Source: Microdochium bolleyi
Taxonomy: Eukaryota > Ascomycota > Sordariomycetes > Xylariales > Microdochiaceae
Direction of reading: 5' to 3'
Length of the DNA: 64,000 nucleotides
Assembly (NCBI GenBank): GCA_001566295.1
Contig: KQ964245.1
Location: forward strand, 3,477,524 to 3,541,523
This document shows positions 32,875 to 45,513 of this stretch, in pieces. Each line of letters begins with the position of its first letter. The stretch's first letter is position 1. Under the pieces are notes generated by a model, which worked only from the letters and a program-made list of their open reading frames with translations, made no database searches and was not told where the DNA came from. Both the position numbers and the translations under genes were made by a program.

Positions 32875-35529
32875 ATGCATCAGCCTGGTGCCGCCTCTTC
32901 CCCCGCGGGCTCCCCGGCGAACCCGTCCAGCGTGCCCTCGAAACGCAAATCCCTCGGTGGCGCCTCACAGCACTTCAGCCACTCTCAGGCTGCGCCCGGC
33001 CCCGATCCCAAGCGCCCACGAGCTGCCCAGCCCATTGACAACATGAGCAAGCTCCTCGCCCGCCGGCCGGACCGTGTCGACCTGACCAAACCCCGCGCCT
33101 CGATCTTGCCCCAGCAGGGTGTCCGGAAGCTCACAATCAAGAACCTGCGCCCTGTCGCCCGCCAGGATAGTCTTGACCAGTACTATGCCAGAGCCCACGA
33201 GGAGCTCACGGATGCTCTCCGGTACATCTTCGATCGCAAGCAACCCAGGCAGCCTCTAGAGAGGCTCTACCGCGGTGTCGAAGACCTCTGCCGGCACGGC
33301 CAGCAGAAGCAGCTGTACGACCACCTCCGGAAATGTTGCGAGGCATACTTGCAGAACGACCTGCTCGTGTCCATCAGGGCCGGTGCAGGGACAAGCAATC
33401 TCGATGCCCTCAAGAGCGTACACAAGCATTGGGTCATCTGGAACTCACAGTCGACCACGATCCGTTCCATCTTCAGCTATCTCGATCGGTCTTTCCTTCT
33501 CAACCAGAAAGATCTCCAGCAAATCAACGACATGGCTATCACCCTCTTCCGGCGAGCCTGTTTTGGTGGGAGCCGGCCGGCCACTGACCTGCCTGGTGTC
33601 GCGGCGCTGATGGGCATGTGCGACTTGGTCGAGTATGACAGGAGGGGTGACGCTCGTTTCGACGCAGCTCTGCTCCGTGATTCGGTATCCATGGTCAACG
33701 TACTCAACGTCTATGGGAAGCACTTTGAGCCAAAGCTACTGTCCTGCTCGCATGCGTACTTCACCGAGTTTGCGGAGGAGCGGAGCGCAGCAAGTCTCAA
33801 GTCATACATCACCGCCTGCGAAGGGCTCCTAGCTAAGGAGGACTATCGGTGCAACGCGTACAACTTTGACAGCACCACGAAGCGGCAGCTCATGGATGAC
33901 GCCCACGCAACGCTTATCGTTGATCATACGAGCAAACTCCTCGACACAGAGAGCCTGAGCAAACTGCTCGACGACAATGCGGTTGACGCGATGAAGGCTT
34001 TGTACGAGCTCCTGCGACTTTCCAGCATACAGAAGACGTTGAAGGAGCCATGGTCGTCATACATTAAGGCCGCAGGCAGCTTGATTGTCAATGACACAGC
34101 GAGAGGCGACGACATGGTCGTCCGCCTGTTGCTCTTCCGCCGGACACTCGACGTCATAATTAGAGATGCCTTTGATAGAGACGCGGAGTTTTCCTACAGC
34201 CTCAAAGAGGCGTTTGGGAGCTTCATCAACGACAAGAAGATCTTGGCGTCGTGGAAGACAGGCACATCAAAGGTCGGCGAGATGATCGCCAAGCACATCG
34301 ATCTGTTGCTACGTGGGGGCCTGAAGACTCTGCCGAAATCTCTTCTGTCGGACAGCCAGGATCGCGCGGATGCGGAGAAGAGCGGCCAGGCCAGCACTGG
34401 AGACGAGGACGCGGAGCTCGACCGGCAACTTGACCAGGCTCTGGAGCTGTTCAGGTTCATCGAGGGCAAAGACGTTTTCGAGGCTTTCTACAAGCAGGAT
34501 CTTGCCAGACGATTGCTGATGAGCCGAAGTGCCAGTGCCGACGCTGAGCGGGCAATGCTCACCAAGCTTAAGAGCGAGTGCGGCTCCAGCTTCACACATA
34601 ATTTGGAGCAGATGTTCAAGGACCAGGCGGTTGCGCGTGACGAGATGACCTCATACCGGTCCTGGCGCGAGGGCAACGGACATGAGACCAACGGCCTCGA
34701 CCTATCTGTCAGCATCCTCTCCGCGTCAGCGTGGCCTACATACCCGGACACCAACATACTCCTGCCCGACAACGTGGCCTCCCAAGTGGAGCATTTCGAC
34801 AAGTACTACGTCAACAAGCACACCGGCCGCCGGCTGACGTGGAAGCACTCGCTGGCGCACTGCGTCATCAAGGCGCGCTTCAACAAGGGCCCCAAGGAGC
34901 TCCTCGTTAGCGCGTACCAGGCTGTCGTGCTCACGCTGTTCAACCAGGTCGAGGGCCGCGGCGGCGACGACGAGGTCCTCAGCCACGCGCAGATCGCCGC
35001 GGGCACGGGCTTGGCCGGCGGCGACCTCGACCGGACCCTGCAGTCCCTCGCCTGTGGCAAGTTCCGCGTGCTGACGAAGCACCCGAAGGGCAAGGAGGTT
35101 AGCCCCACGGACACGTTCACCGTGAATAAGGCCTTCTCCGACCCCAAGTACCGCGTCAAGATCAACCAGATCCAGCTCAAGGAGACCAAGGAGGAGAACC
35201 AGGCGACGCACCAGCGCGTCGCGCAGGACCGGCAGTTCGAGACGCAGGCCGCCATCGTGCGCATCATGAAGAGCCGCAAGACCATGACGCACGCCGAGCT
35301 CGTCGCCGAGGTCATCAACCAGACCAAGTCGCGCGGTGCCGTCGAGCTGGCCGAGATCAAGAAGAATATCGAAAAGTAAGTCCATCTATCGATCCTGCTC
35401 GCTCCCGGAGCGGCAAAGTGGGCCACCGCAAATATGTACCGTGCTAACCAACTCTCTCGCCGTCCTCGCAGGTTAATCGAGAAGGACTATCTGGAGAGAG
35501 AGGGCAACTCGTACACGTACCTGGCATAG
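32875..35529 (+). CDS. cul4: Cullin-4, scaffold of CRL4 (Ddb1) ubiquitin ligases
   Basis: Two exons, 32875-35375 and 35472-35529, give 852 residues. A disordered Ser/Pro-rich N-terminus (about 60-85 residues) leads to KLTIKNLR, the CUL4 counterpart of the KLVIKNF segment preceding cullin repeat 1. Next comes LERLYRGVEDLCRH, also CUL4-type. Three cullin repeats, the cullin homology domain (about 500-720) and the C-terminal winged-helix/Nedd8 domain follow. The neddylation Lys is K799 in IVRIMKSRK. The last exon supplies the terminal IEKDYLERE...YTYLA, which closes the winged helix and ends in the Leu-Ala typical of cullins. CUL4 binds Ddb1 at its N-terminus and Rbx1 at its C-terminus, acting in the nucleus in DNA repair, replication licensing and, in Neurospora, heterochromatin formation. 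The sequence looks complete and functional. Confidence 0.92.
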
Positions 35530-36527
35530 ACATCCGCACGGGTCTTCTCCTGCACATAAAGGTACTGAGGCGAAGCAAAACACAACCAGCTCGTCTTTGA
35601 CCACACAATTTCCAGCCCTGAAGAATTCCATCGCTGTGTCGCCTCAGCACTATCCTTCATGCCTCCAGTTGTGAGCGGTCGCGTGCATGTTACATGTCCA
35701 GTATGGGGAGGAAGGGAAGACCTTGAAACTATTCGACCACCGCAAATACCCAAAGAATAAACCATAAAAAGATTCAGCACCACAGAAGTACCTGACAAAT
35801 CTCTTATCACTACCACCACCACTACCATGCGTCACAGCAAGGCGCGGCTAACAGCACTGAGAAAATATCAATGTTGTGATGATGTTTATATTTATGCATG
35901 GTTATATCTCAATTCCTCTCCCTGCGCTTATCTTCTCTTTGCCTCCCGAACATGACAGTAGTGTGTATATGAACCCGATGACCTTCTCATCTCATTTTCT
36001 GAAAGGGTATCCACGGCAAAGACACAAGAACAACAACACCCGAAAAGTCGCAGGAAGTAGAGATCGGAATTTTTGGCGATGGTCCATACGTACGATGCAT
36101 CGCACATGACACGGCAGAGAAGCAAAGAAACAAACACAAACAAAGGGGGGTATGGGTATGTGCAATGGGGATGTGTCAACACGGAACAGGAGATCAATAT
36201 TCGGAACAAATATAACGATCGAAATGGGAGATGTACCCTTCCCGGGCACGAACAGGGTAAGAGGTAGAAAGAAACATTACAATTTTGGTTTTCTGGTCCC
36301 AATGAACATCCAAATCGACTCTGGACACCAAGATCGTCTCATGCGCACAAAAAGAGACACGAGGCGGCTGTACCAGATGATTTGGATACAGTACCGTTCT
36401 CCTGCATGCAGGTACCTGAAAACGCAAGAAAATCTTCCATGTTCTCTTCCTTCTGAGAGATCAACTCGTCATGCTGAGATAGCCACGATTGCTGGTTCTC
36501 GAAACCTCCCGTCTCTTGGACCATGTT
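35530..36527. other. Convergent intergenic region, cullin-4 / RhoGAP
   Basis: A 998-bp stretch between two converging stops, relatively A/T-rich with several AATAAA-like strings (for example AATAAACC near 35756). It is consistent with two back-to-back 3' UTRs. No gene was seen. Confidence 0.6.
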
Positions 36528-39178
36528 TCAAGCGCTTGTATTGCTCGTCCCGTGCGTAGCCTGTGTCGGTGGTGGCGACATTGGTAGCGGAATATCTTGG
36601 GGCTTCTCTTTTTGGTTGGCATCGCGGATGTTGATAGCCGAGGGGATAGTGTTGCCTTCCGCTGCCGGGGGCGCAGTGTTGATCGGGATCGGCACAGAGG
36701 TCGGTGCCGCATGAGGTGCCGCAGTGGCAGCCGAGGTCGGCCCAGCGGTCGCTGGTCCTTGTATGGCCGTTGCCGTTGGGGTAGTGTGCTCATCTGCATT
36801 GCGCTTCACATCAATACTCCTACCCCGAGCAGGCAAAAAGTGGTGGTGGCCGGGCTCGCCGGGTGGGGACTTCGCACGCTTCTGCTCGGCGTTCTCCTTG
36901 GCCTCCTTGACCTTGCTCTTGATCCAACCAAAAGGATTTCGAGAACCATCTTTATCCCTGCTAGCCGCATCATTTTCGGCAAGAGCTTGTGCAACCTCGT
37001 TCGCATCTCCGGTCCAGCTCTTCCGCGGTTTCTGCCCACTGCTACCCACTGTTGAACTACTCATCTCTGCATTGCGATGAACCCCGAGACTTTGCTGGTT
37101 TGAGGCGGGACCCTCGTCTCTCTTGCGAGACATGGGCCAGTGGCGCTTCTTCTCCTTATCGTGACCTTCTTGGGAGCCTGATGCAACGCTCTCGTCGATT
37201 CCATGATCCGCGTCAGATCCTTCATTGAAAGAAGAGTGTAACGAGCCCATTGACGATTCTTTGGGCTTGAGGGATTCCTGGTTCCCAGCCGGGTCTGCTG
37301 TAGGCTGCAACTCGGCCGTCTGGCTGGGTATTTGTGATGCTCTCGGCGTCGAATCGGCTGTGTGCTCGGTGTTCGCGGTGCTCTCTTGGCGCGGGATGTC
37401 ACGTGCGAAATTCTCGAACGGGGGAGGCGCCTCGATTGTTGGCGATGCAGCACCGGAATGCGGAAGAGACGTCGTTGAACTGTGTGCGCTCGGATTCGCA
37501 CTTCCTGGCAACCGCTTCTTGCGAAGCTTGTTGGGCTGGCGCCCGTAATCCCCACCAGGCGACCGCAGAAAGAGTGTCTGAATGCCTCGTTCCTTGCTCG
37601 GAGTGGTCACTTCTTGATTCGGATCAAGAAACTTTTCTTGGCTTCGGGTCCCCTGGTCTTGGCTGTGCATGAGGTTGATGCTTGTTGGGGGGTTTGCTCT
37701 CAACGGTGATTGCGGTTCGGGCGAGGCCGGTTCCTCTGTGACAGTCGGTGGAGCTGCGACGGCAATGGTCGCTCCAGGTGAAGGCGATGCTGGGGGAGCT
37801 AGCGAAGAGGAGTCTCCTTGTCGCGCAGGGAATCGACTGGGCGGCATATGGGGCGACTTCTTGGAGGGAACAGTGTTACTGCGGCCAAGACCGCTCGCCG
37901 GCGTCGTCATGAGAGCTGGGCTGTTGGGGGTTGAGGTTCCATTCGAGTGGCGCGAATGCCGGGAGTGTCGTGACGAGGTGGACCGGTTCCTTCTCACCAT
38001 GCCATCGCGACTGATGCTCTCGGCGGCTGCACTGCTGGTCGATGCGGATCGGTGCACACCAACGGCGCGGCTGGATGACTGGGCGGGCGCACCCTTCTCG
38101 ATCTCGCGCTTTGTCTTCTCGTCTGTGCCCGTGCCCTGCATACCAATCAAGAAATGGTCTTGGTTCTCAATCAGGAAGATAATGACGCATTGGTTCAGGC
38201 GATACTCCTCGGGAGCCATCGCATGGTTCGGGTGAGACAGCATGCCGGGCTGGAAAATGGCCGCCAGGTTTTGGGCCGTCATGCGGTTCTCGTCGGCTTT
38301 AGCGGCAAAAACGGCGAGCAAGTCCAGAATGTACAGAAGCAGCTGGCGGTTCAAAGGCGGCAGCTCCTTGATGAGCTGCTGGTATCTGGCTATCGCGGCT
38401 TCCTCGTTGAAATTGTCAACAAGCTGTGTGCCTTCCGCATCACCCACGGCTTGCCGCGTGCTGCCTCTCAGAGGGTCGCGAAAGCTTTCATAGAGGTCCA
38501 GAGGCACGACAGGCTCTGGCAGATCGTTGAGGTAGCGTCTCAGTACGTTGGCAGCATCATGGACGGTGTAGCCATCCCAGACAAGGCCCTTGCCGTAGCG
38601 ATCGGGCGAGTCGAACAGTAGCTTGAGCTCCTTGATGCGCTTTTCCGAGCCGCTAAGTCGGAAGATGCCTTCTATACCGGTTGCTACATTGGAATGGGGT
38701 GTCAGAAGGTGCCTCCGCAGGCTTGGCAAATCAAGGCCTGTGGTGAGCCTCACCTTTTTCTTTCAAAAACACGCCACACTTGGCCACCACAATCGGAACA
38801 TAGCCATAGATGTAGCTCTTGCCGTCCTCGTCCACTAGAGAAATGGCGACGTTGGCATATGTGATGCTTTGTCGGAGGGGCACTCCAAAGATGCCTTGCG
38901 GTCTCGCCTCAGGCACTGGTTTTAGGCACGAACAGTCAGCAAAGGGTTCTTTGGGGCAGGATTTCCACGCAGGTCGTGGACGAAGCGCCGGGAGGCCAAT
39001 CAGCGACGACGAAACAAACAAAGGAATCCGTACCTGGTGTCTCTTGTGGGCGGCCTTGGGTCTGGAAGCGCTTCCACCAAGACTTGAGATCTCGCTTTGT
39101 CGGCGGGGAGGCGGGGTTGGAGGCTGGCGTGGCATACTGCTGCGGCGGACTTATGGGGGCCTGGCGCTGCTGGGCCAT
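36528..39178 (-). CDS. Rho GTPase-activating protein, Sac7/Bag7-type
   Basis: Three exons, 39178-39034, 38915-38754 and 38683-36528, give 820 residues. Introns have donors GTACGG and GTGAGG. After a 48-residue tail with the motif KSWWKRFQ, the RhoGAP domain spans about 57-265. It begins IFGVPLRQSITYANVAISL and carries the arginine finger in EGIFRLSG (Arg111), KGLVWDGYTVHDAANVLRRYL and LPEPVVPLDLYESF. The IFGVPLR..YANVAI block plus the inserted YIYGYVPIVVAKCGVFLKE is typical of the Sac7/Bag7 branch, which inactivates Rho1 in cell-wall integrity and actin control. The remaining 550 residues are Ser/Pro/Thr-rich and look disordered, with many possible phosphorylation sites. The GAP domain is split by two introns at conserved-looking points. 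Complete; nothing broken. Confidence 0.9.
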
Positions 39179-39794
39179 GATTGAAGGCGGGCGCGGAGAG
39201 GCCGCGACCTCGAGAGGAGATGTTGGTGTGTGTCAGGAGAGCACAGAGCGTGTCGAAGATGGAAGCTGGCGAGTTGGGGCAATGCTTGTCGCGCGAGTCG
39301 TTGGCCCTGTCCGTGTGGCTGCCGATGGTCGAGGCGGCCGGGGGGAGCAATGGCGATTTGCAAGAATGTCGGTGCCGGTCAGTGAGATGTGAGCAAGCGC
39401 TGCAGATGGTGAGAGCAGCCGTCGATGGAGCGGGGGGTGAGAGACGGGGTGAAGGGGGATGGATGCGTTCGAGGATGGGAGGATGATGGCCAGGACGATG
39501 GAGGCTCGGGCTGGATCGCGGCGGGGGCAGCAGGAGGGGAGTCGAGCTTGGGCGCACCATGGACGGGAGGCAGCTGTGTCACTGTGCGTGGTGAGTGGCC
39601 GATCCTGGGGAAAGCTCTTGCGCGTGGGCCTGGGGACGCTAGAGCCAGCAGATGCGAGGGCGCACTGGAGCAGGAGCAGCCTCGCAGGGCACCAATCGCA
39701 GCACCCCCGTCGCTGACGTCTGAACGATCCAGGGCCACGGCCAGGTCCAGCCTGGGAGGCCCATGTCAGGCCCGCCTCAAGGTCGTGGATGGAT

Positions 39795-39818
39795 GCCCAG
39801 GTGCCCAGGTGCCCAGGT
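39795..39818 (+). repeat. Three tandem copies of GCCCAGGT
   Basis: An exact 8-bp unit repeated three times, about 620 bp upstream of the RhoGAP start. Each copy-copy junction creates a CAGGTG hexamer (E-box-like). Confidence 0.85.
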
Positions 39819-41921
39819 GCCTCTTTGCGACTTTGCGGAAGGTACCTCAAGTACGTCAGCCAGGCACGGCACCAGGTCCGCCGACCAAATCGGTGAGCAG
39901 TCAGTCAGTGTCTACACCGAGGTACCCAGATCAGTCCCAAGAGAGCTGGAGAGGTAGGTGAAGAGCGTACATGTCCCAGACAATGGACAGCCAGACGCCA
40001 CGGTCCAGCAGGCAACCGCCGCCCAGCCAACACCAGAACCCTTCTTCCCAAGGGTTCTCCTCGCCCTCCAAGGCCATTCTTCCGCGCCTGCACAAACCCT
40101 GTATTGTCGCCCTCGAACCGCCACTCCAGCTCCAACTCCCGTCTGTATCTATTTCTGTCCCCCTCCTGTCTCCAAGAGAGGCCGTGCTACCACTGCTGGC
40201 CACCTCGCATGACGGCGAGGCGCCGACCATCCCGCCCTGACGATCAGCCGCCCCCCCAAAAGAACTGGGAAAAGCTTGTGCGGCGTATGCAAGGTTCGGA
40301 GGGGCACGGCGGGATCTGCATACATCCAACTTCGTTTGTAGATACCACAGAGCTGCCAGCCAGCCGGACCTCGCAACGCTCTCCTCTGGGTAGAGGTATG
40401 GACGAGTACTCCATGCCTTTTCAGGGTACAAGACCCACGCGTTTTCCTGGATGTCCTCCGCAGGGCACCGCACCCAGACCCATCCCATCCACCCTGCCCG
40501 CTCAGGACCTCTTCCCCTGCTGCTGCTGCTGCACGCACACGTCACCTATTGCACTGTCGGGACATTTCTATCGTAATTACTCATAGCTTCCAAGAGCAGC
40601 CTAGTGGGCCCGGCGCAGGCGGTGCTATTGCTTCACCTCTCCCTACATATCTCGCTCCGGCAATGCAGATCGCACATATCAAGCGTCTAGGCTGCGGCAG
40701 TCTACCAACACCACACGCCTGTCATCCAACGGCCAAAACCCAGAACCCTCTCTCTCCCGTCCTCCTTTGCGCTCGCCGCCCAGCCAATCAAAGCGACCCA
40801 TCGAAGCGGCCTGCCCGCGAACACTCGTCCTGTCCTGGCTGCAGCCTGCGGCTCAACCTATGCCAGTTAAGTGCGCATACATCCCTCCACCACCACCACC
40901 CCAGCATCGTACCCTCAACCACTTGCAGCGGCGTCGTCGTCAGAGGCTGGCAAAGGGTCCCGCTCCCTCCCTGCTCGCCCCTCCAGCCACCCGCTGAGCC
41001 CGAGCGCGGGCTCCAGTCCACCATAAGTAAGGTAGGTGTATGCACGTACCGCACAGCATAGGAGCACGATGCAGCAGACACGCACTCGCGGCACCAAAGT
41101 ACACATTGGTGGGTCTTCACGAGCGTGGCTACAGCAGTATGCTGCCGCATACCTATTGGTACTTACGCTTACGCACGGCACCTTTTCTCCATCGCTGTCG
41201 GGACCTTTTTCTGTCCCTGAGTCCCTCCAGGTACGCCCCCCGGCACACAGCAGGACGAGACTCAAAATACCAATATAACATCATAACCTCCCCCCACCCC
41301 CAAGGGATCAGCCTAGGAGACCATGCTCACACGGTATATGTATAACCCTCTGGCTCTACCAGTGCTATGGAGTAGTCCGCCCATACAGGAATGGAGCCCA
41401 AGCTACTTTACAGACAATACCATGACTCTTGGAAGTCCCGTGACAAGACTTTCGCAGCCCAGGTGTGGTCAACTTCCACTGTGTCCGCGTGCACTTACGC
41501 AGTAAGCCAACGCGGCCTGCCGGCGCGTGCCACAACCTGCCCACATCTTGCTTGCTGGGTCTTGGCACCTCTGCTGCCGTTGGCTGCACTACTGCCCTGG
41601 AGCCGCACAATGACGTCCCAAGGCTGTTTTCCCACTAGGCATCCCGGTCCGCTGCCGATGCATGGGACCCTGCCCGCCGCGCGCTTACTCCTCTGTCTGC
41701 ATAAGTACGTCTTCCAGGGTTTCAGGGCACATGGGACAGACTCGATATTGCATGCATTCATTTTTATGGATCGCGCCCCGAAGACTCGCTCGGGTCCAGA
41801 CGAATAATCAGGAATTGTTTCTCATTTGGCTCAACAAGCGCCCCTCACAACTGACCTACTTGAGTGCTCTCCTCTCGAGCCCCTGCGGCAATCAACTGCA
41901 TCTGCTTAAAACCAGCAGGTA

Positions 41922-41994
41922 TGATGAGGAGGAAGATGAAGTGGAAGAAGAAGGAGAAGGAGAAGAAGGAGAAGAGGGCAAGGAAGAAGAAGAC
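41922..41994 (+). repeat. Purine-rich GAA/GGA tract
   Basis: About 70 bp that are almost pure A/G on the plus strand (GAAGAAGGAGAAGG-like units), 435-507 bp past the ATG1 stop. It can be translated as an acidic run, but nothing else supports coding. Such tracts can form triplex DNA. Confidence 0.8.
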
Positions 41995-42428
41995 GCTGCC
42001 AAAAGATGATGTGATATCAAAGGTGAGACGTATCAGGTGGAGGCCTTGTCGATTGTGCAAACAACCGGCAACCCCTGCTGAGTAGTCTCAAAGCTCGATC
42101 ATGAAGTGAAACCAAAGACAACAACTCCTCGTGATACCATGTGAGAGAACGCCAGTAAATGTGAATGGTGCGCGGATCAGCATGAGGTAATGTCGAAAAC
42201 CAGATGACTCCGAACGTATTCAAGGAAAAGCACAATCTAGGAAATCAGACCAACTCCACCCAAAACAATGTTTACCTCGAACGCAGATGAACAAAACAAC
42301 CAAGGTGGCCGTGAGGCCTCGACATGTTGCTCCAGAAAGGCAGGAACATGAAAACAATCTTATAACATGTCGTCGTACGTCGTTGTTCGCATGTACTGCT
42401 GTCGAACTTGTGTTTCCGCTTCAGCGTC

Positions 42429-45400
42429 TTAGGAGACGCTCATGGGAACACTTCGTGGGGTAATATCGCCACTGCGCCGATGTGTAAGGCTCTGCTGGGC
42501 CTTCGAGGCATTGGCGATCATTTGCATCTTCTTTCGGAGCGCTGTAAGTCGGCCGGAGATCATTTGAATCACTATACAAAAAATGTCAGTGACACAAACC
42601 GCAACACTATTGACAGGGGGAACGCCACATACTCTTCTGCACAGCTTGTTGGTCGTCCTGGTTCATCTCGGATGCTGTCTCGCGGCTCAAATCACGCTCA
42701 GCAAGGGGACTGCTGGGCATCCGCGACTTCGTGCCAGATTGGCCATCTTCATGATCCAGGACAGCCTCAAGCATGCGAATAGCCGTAACGTAGGAAATTT
42801 CACAACCAGCAAGGTCCTCGTTCGCAATCTCGTTGATTGCCGCGGCACGACTCATTTCGAGTGCTCGCTCATACATCAGTTTCTCGGCACTCAGTCCAGA
42901 CGAGAGGACGATACCATCCGCAGTGGCCGAGTTGGCCCCCACAACATCTGAAGGCAGATTGTGGTTGTCTGGATGGCCAGGGTGATCCTCGGGAAGTTGC
43001 TTCTGTGCCTCCACAAGCTTGAGCCTGACCAGCTCGGCCTTCTCCAGAGTCTCGTTGAAGCGTCGGCGGATCCACTGCACAGCCGAGTTGACCCTGTTGA
43101 TCAGGTTCTGTGCTGCGGCAGCTTCTCGTGCTGCGAAGTGGGTAGGAGAACTCGACAACTCGAGCCTCCTGGCTTTTTGTCCCCACCATGAGCTTGCGAT
43201 GTCCATAGACTTCGCCAGTAACGATAGTGCTTTCACGTATAGTACGAGAGCCTCCTCCGAGAGCACAACAACTGCCTCGGCCGTCAAGCCGTCCTCATCC
43301 TCCAAGCCAAGGTTCTCCGCTGGCGTGCCACCAAGACCGTGATCCATAGATGGTGCGAGCGGAACGAGCTGCTTATATTTGACTTCCGCGAAGCCCCAGA
43401 CGACATCGCTCCGGGTGGCATAGTCTTCGATGCACTGAGCGACCCGCGCGTCCTCATCGAGAGGCCCACCGACTCGACCATCGGTGATCAATGCGGTAGT
43501 TGTGTTCAAGGTGGGGTATGTGGTCGGAAATGGACTGTACAGATGTGGTGGCGATGCACCCTTACCCAGGAGATGAGAAGGATATTTGAAACCAAAGAGT
43601 CGGACGCTCGCGTCCTGTATAGCTTTGGAGATGACCGATGTTGTTGAGTTGGGACTGCCTGACATGTTCTTGTCGTAAGAACCCTTCCGGTAGTGATCAA
43701 TCTGCTGCCTGCCTTGAGCAATTTGCAAAGCGTTTGAGGGCTGCGCAGGGACCGCGCCTGTTGTTGAGGTCGGTATGCCCTGTTGTGTTGCCCGACGGGT
43801 GACGTGGCCTGCCCGCAATGGTTGCGACTGCAATCCCTTCGCAGCGAGCTCATCAGCGAAAGCATTAACTTCGACATGCTTCTTCTCGACTACCACGTAA
43901 TCTCGTTCAAAGGCGATCTCTTGAGCAATCTTCTCCTTCTCATCCGTAACAAGTTGTGCAGGCTTGGACCTGGCTGAAGCCGCAGGCTCGTGGGGGTGAT
44001 ATGTTGACGAAGGCTCATCCCTAGGGTAGCGGTTCAAAGAGCCGTTCGAGGTCCTTCGTCGGCGGTCTTCTACCAACGATGTACGGCTCGGCGCCGACGA
44101 AGATGGCGCGGGCGGTGGAGGCCGTCTTATGCCGAGCCCGGGTGCAATCTCTTCCCTGGGCGGTGATGATTTGTACGAAGCGCCATGCAGCGCTTGACTC
44201 TCGTACTTTTCGCTTGCTTGCGACAGGCGAGGCGACTGCCGGGCCGGCTGTTCTCTTGGCGATGAGGAGACCGCACCTTGCCGACCAGCATCTTGATCAC
44301 TGGTGTAACGTCGATGTACCGAAAGCCTCCTGAGACTGGATTGTATCTCGTCTGGTCTCGGGGAACGGCGACTAGCCGTGGAAGGGCGGCGCATAACCTG
44401 AGGCACATCGTCTTCAACCAGGCCAGGAATGTCGCCGGTGATGGTGGGATGTGCGAAAAAGTTCTCGAAACTCATTCTCTCGACTGCGTTCTTCTTCAGT
44501 AGCGCCCGCACCAGCGACTTAGTCTCCGAGCTGACCTGACAGTCCCTCGAAAACCTGATCTGATCTTCAGCGTTCTCGATCTTCCGTAGCAGTTCGACGT
44601 GGTTGCTGGCACGGAATGGAGGTCTGCCACAGACCATCTCATAGAGCACTGTACCAACAGACCATAGATCGGCCTTGGCATCATAGCGTTCATAACGCAA
44701 GATCTCGGGAGCCATGTATAGGGGAGAGCCACAGAGGGTCTCCGCGAGTGATGTCGCGGGTAACACGCGAGCGAAACCGAAGTCGGCGAGTTTGAGCATT
44801 GGAAGTGACCGCAAGCCGACAGCTGGGATCATAGAGTCCTGGCTGGCGCTCATTACTGGCCGGGCGTCTCTGTTGGCTTCCCGGTATGCGATCGAGGGGA
44901 GCAGGAGAAGGTTCTGCGGCTTGACATCTCGGTGGACGAAGTTGCCCTCTCGAAGAAACTGCAGGGCGCTGGCTAGCTGCTTCATGAAATGCCGGATGAC
45001 GACTTCGTTGAGGCCTGCGTTCGGGACGCTGGGGTATTTACGAGCCATATCGCAGGTGGCAGGGTGTGTGATGAGCTTCTCTCTCTTCTTGATGAACAGA
45101 GAAAGGTCGCCGAGTTCGCAGTACTCCATTATGAGGTTGATGTGGGTGGTCGACTCGAGGCAGTCATGGAGGGCGACGATGTGTGGATGTCGGAGATCTT
45201 TGAGGATTTTGATTTCGCTGTACAGGTTCTCCTTGAGCTTCTTGTTAAGACGGCCAAGTTCGACTGATTTGATGGCAACGGCGGCGCCGGTGACCTGTTG
45301 AGATTACACGAGCGGTTCTGTTAGCTTCGGACCGGACTGGGCTACACGTAGGAGGCATCGCGCTGAGTTGGAGTGGCGTACCTTGTGCTTGCCCAAGTAG

Positions 45401-45513
45401 ACCTGGGCGAAGCTGCCTTTGCCTATCTCTGAGCCTATGACGAAGTTGCCGACAACATCGTCGGTGCCTCTCGAGCGCCGGGAGGAGCCCGAAGACGTGC
45501 GATGGTCGGCCAT
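42429..45513 (-). CDS. atg1: Atg1, autophagy-initiating serine/threonine kinase (ULK1 homologue)
   Basis: Three exons, 45513-45382, 45294-42633 and 42571-42429, encode 978 residues, usual for filamentous-fungal Atg1. Kinase landmarks: Gly loop GKGSFAQV (31-38), catalytic Lys53 in [13 protein letters not shown] with the catalytic Asp at 167, DFG at 215-217, and [10 protein letters not shown] in the activation segment. The insert between HRD and DFG (about 45 residues) is typical of Atg1. A long disordered Ser/Pro/Arg-rich middle (about 330-620) follows, then the helical C-terminal early-autophagy-targeting domain (about 640-960), which binds Atg13. The final 47-codon exon restores the conserved end with [17 protein letters not shown]. 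Atg1 with Atg13 and Atg17 starts phagophore formation downstream of TOR. TTI1, another TOR-linked gene, is in the same window but 38 kb away. Confidence 0.95.

Larger units (their letters stand above)
39179..42428. other. Gene-poor region between RhoGAP and ATG1
   Basis: About 3.25 kb upstream of the RhoGAP start and downstream of ATG1. It contains an 8-bp tandem triplication at 39795-39818 and a 70-bp purine tract at 41922-41994. Open frames here, such as 39931-40545 on the minus strand, look random. No RNA gene was recognised. Confidence 0.5.

Noticed and set aside
39795..39818. CRISPR-like or other array
   Set aside because: The three copies are directly abutting 8-bp units with no spacers, in a eukaryotic genome; it is a simple tandem repeat.
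39931..40545. A 204-codon minus-strand frame upstream of the RhoGAP gene
   Set aside because: No domain, biased Gly/Trp/Arg composition, and plus-strand frames are open at the same place.
41662..42009. A plus-strand frame ending in a Glu-rich acidic tail
   Set aside because: The acidic tail is just translation of the GAA/GGA purine tract; the upstream part lacks any domain.
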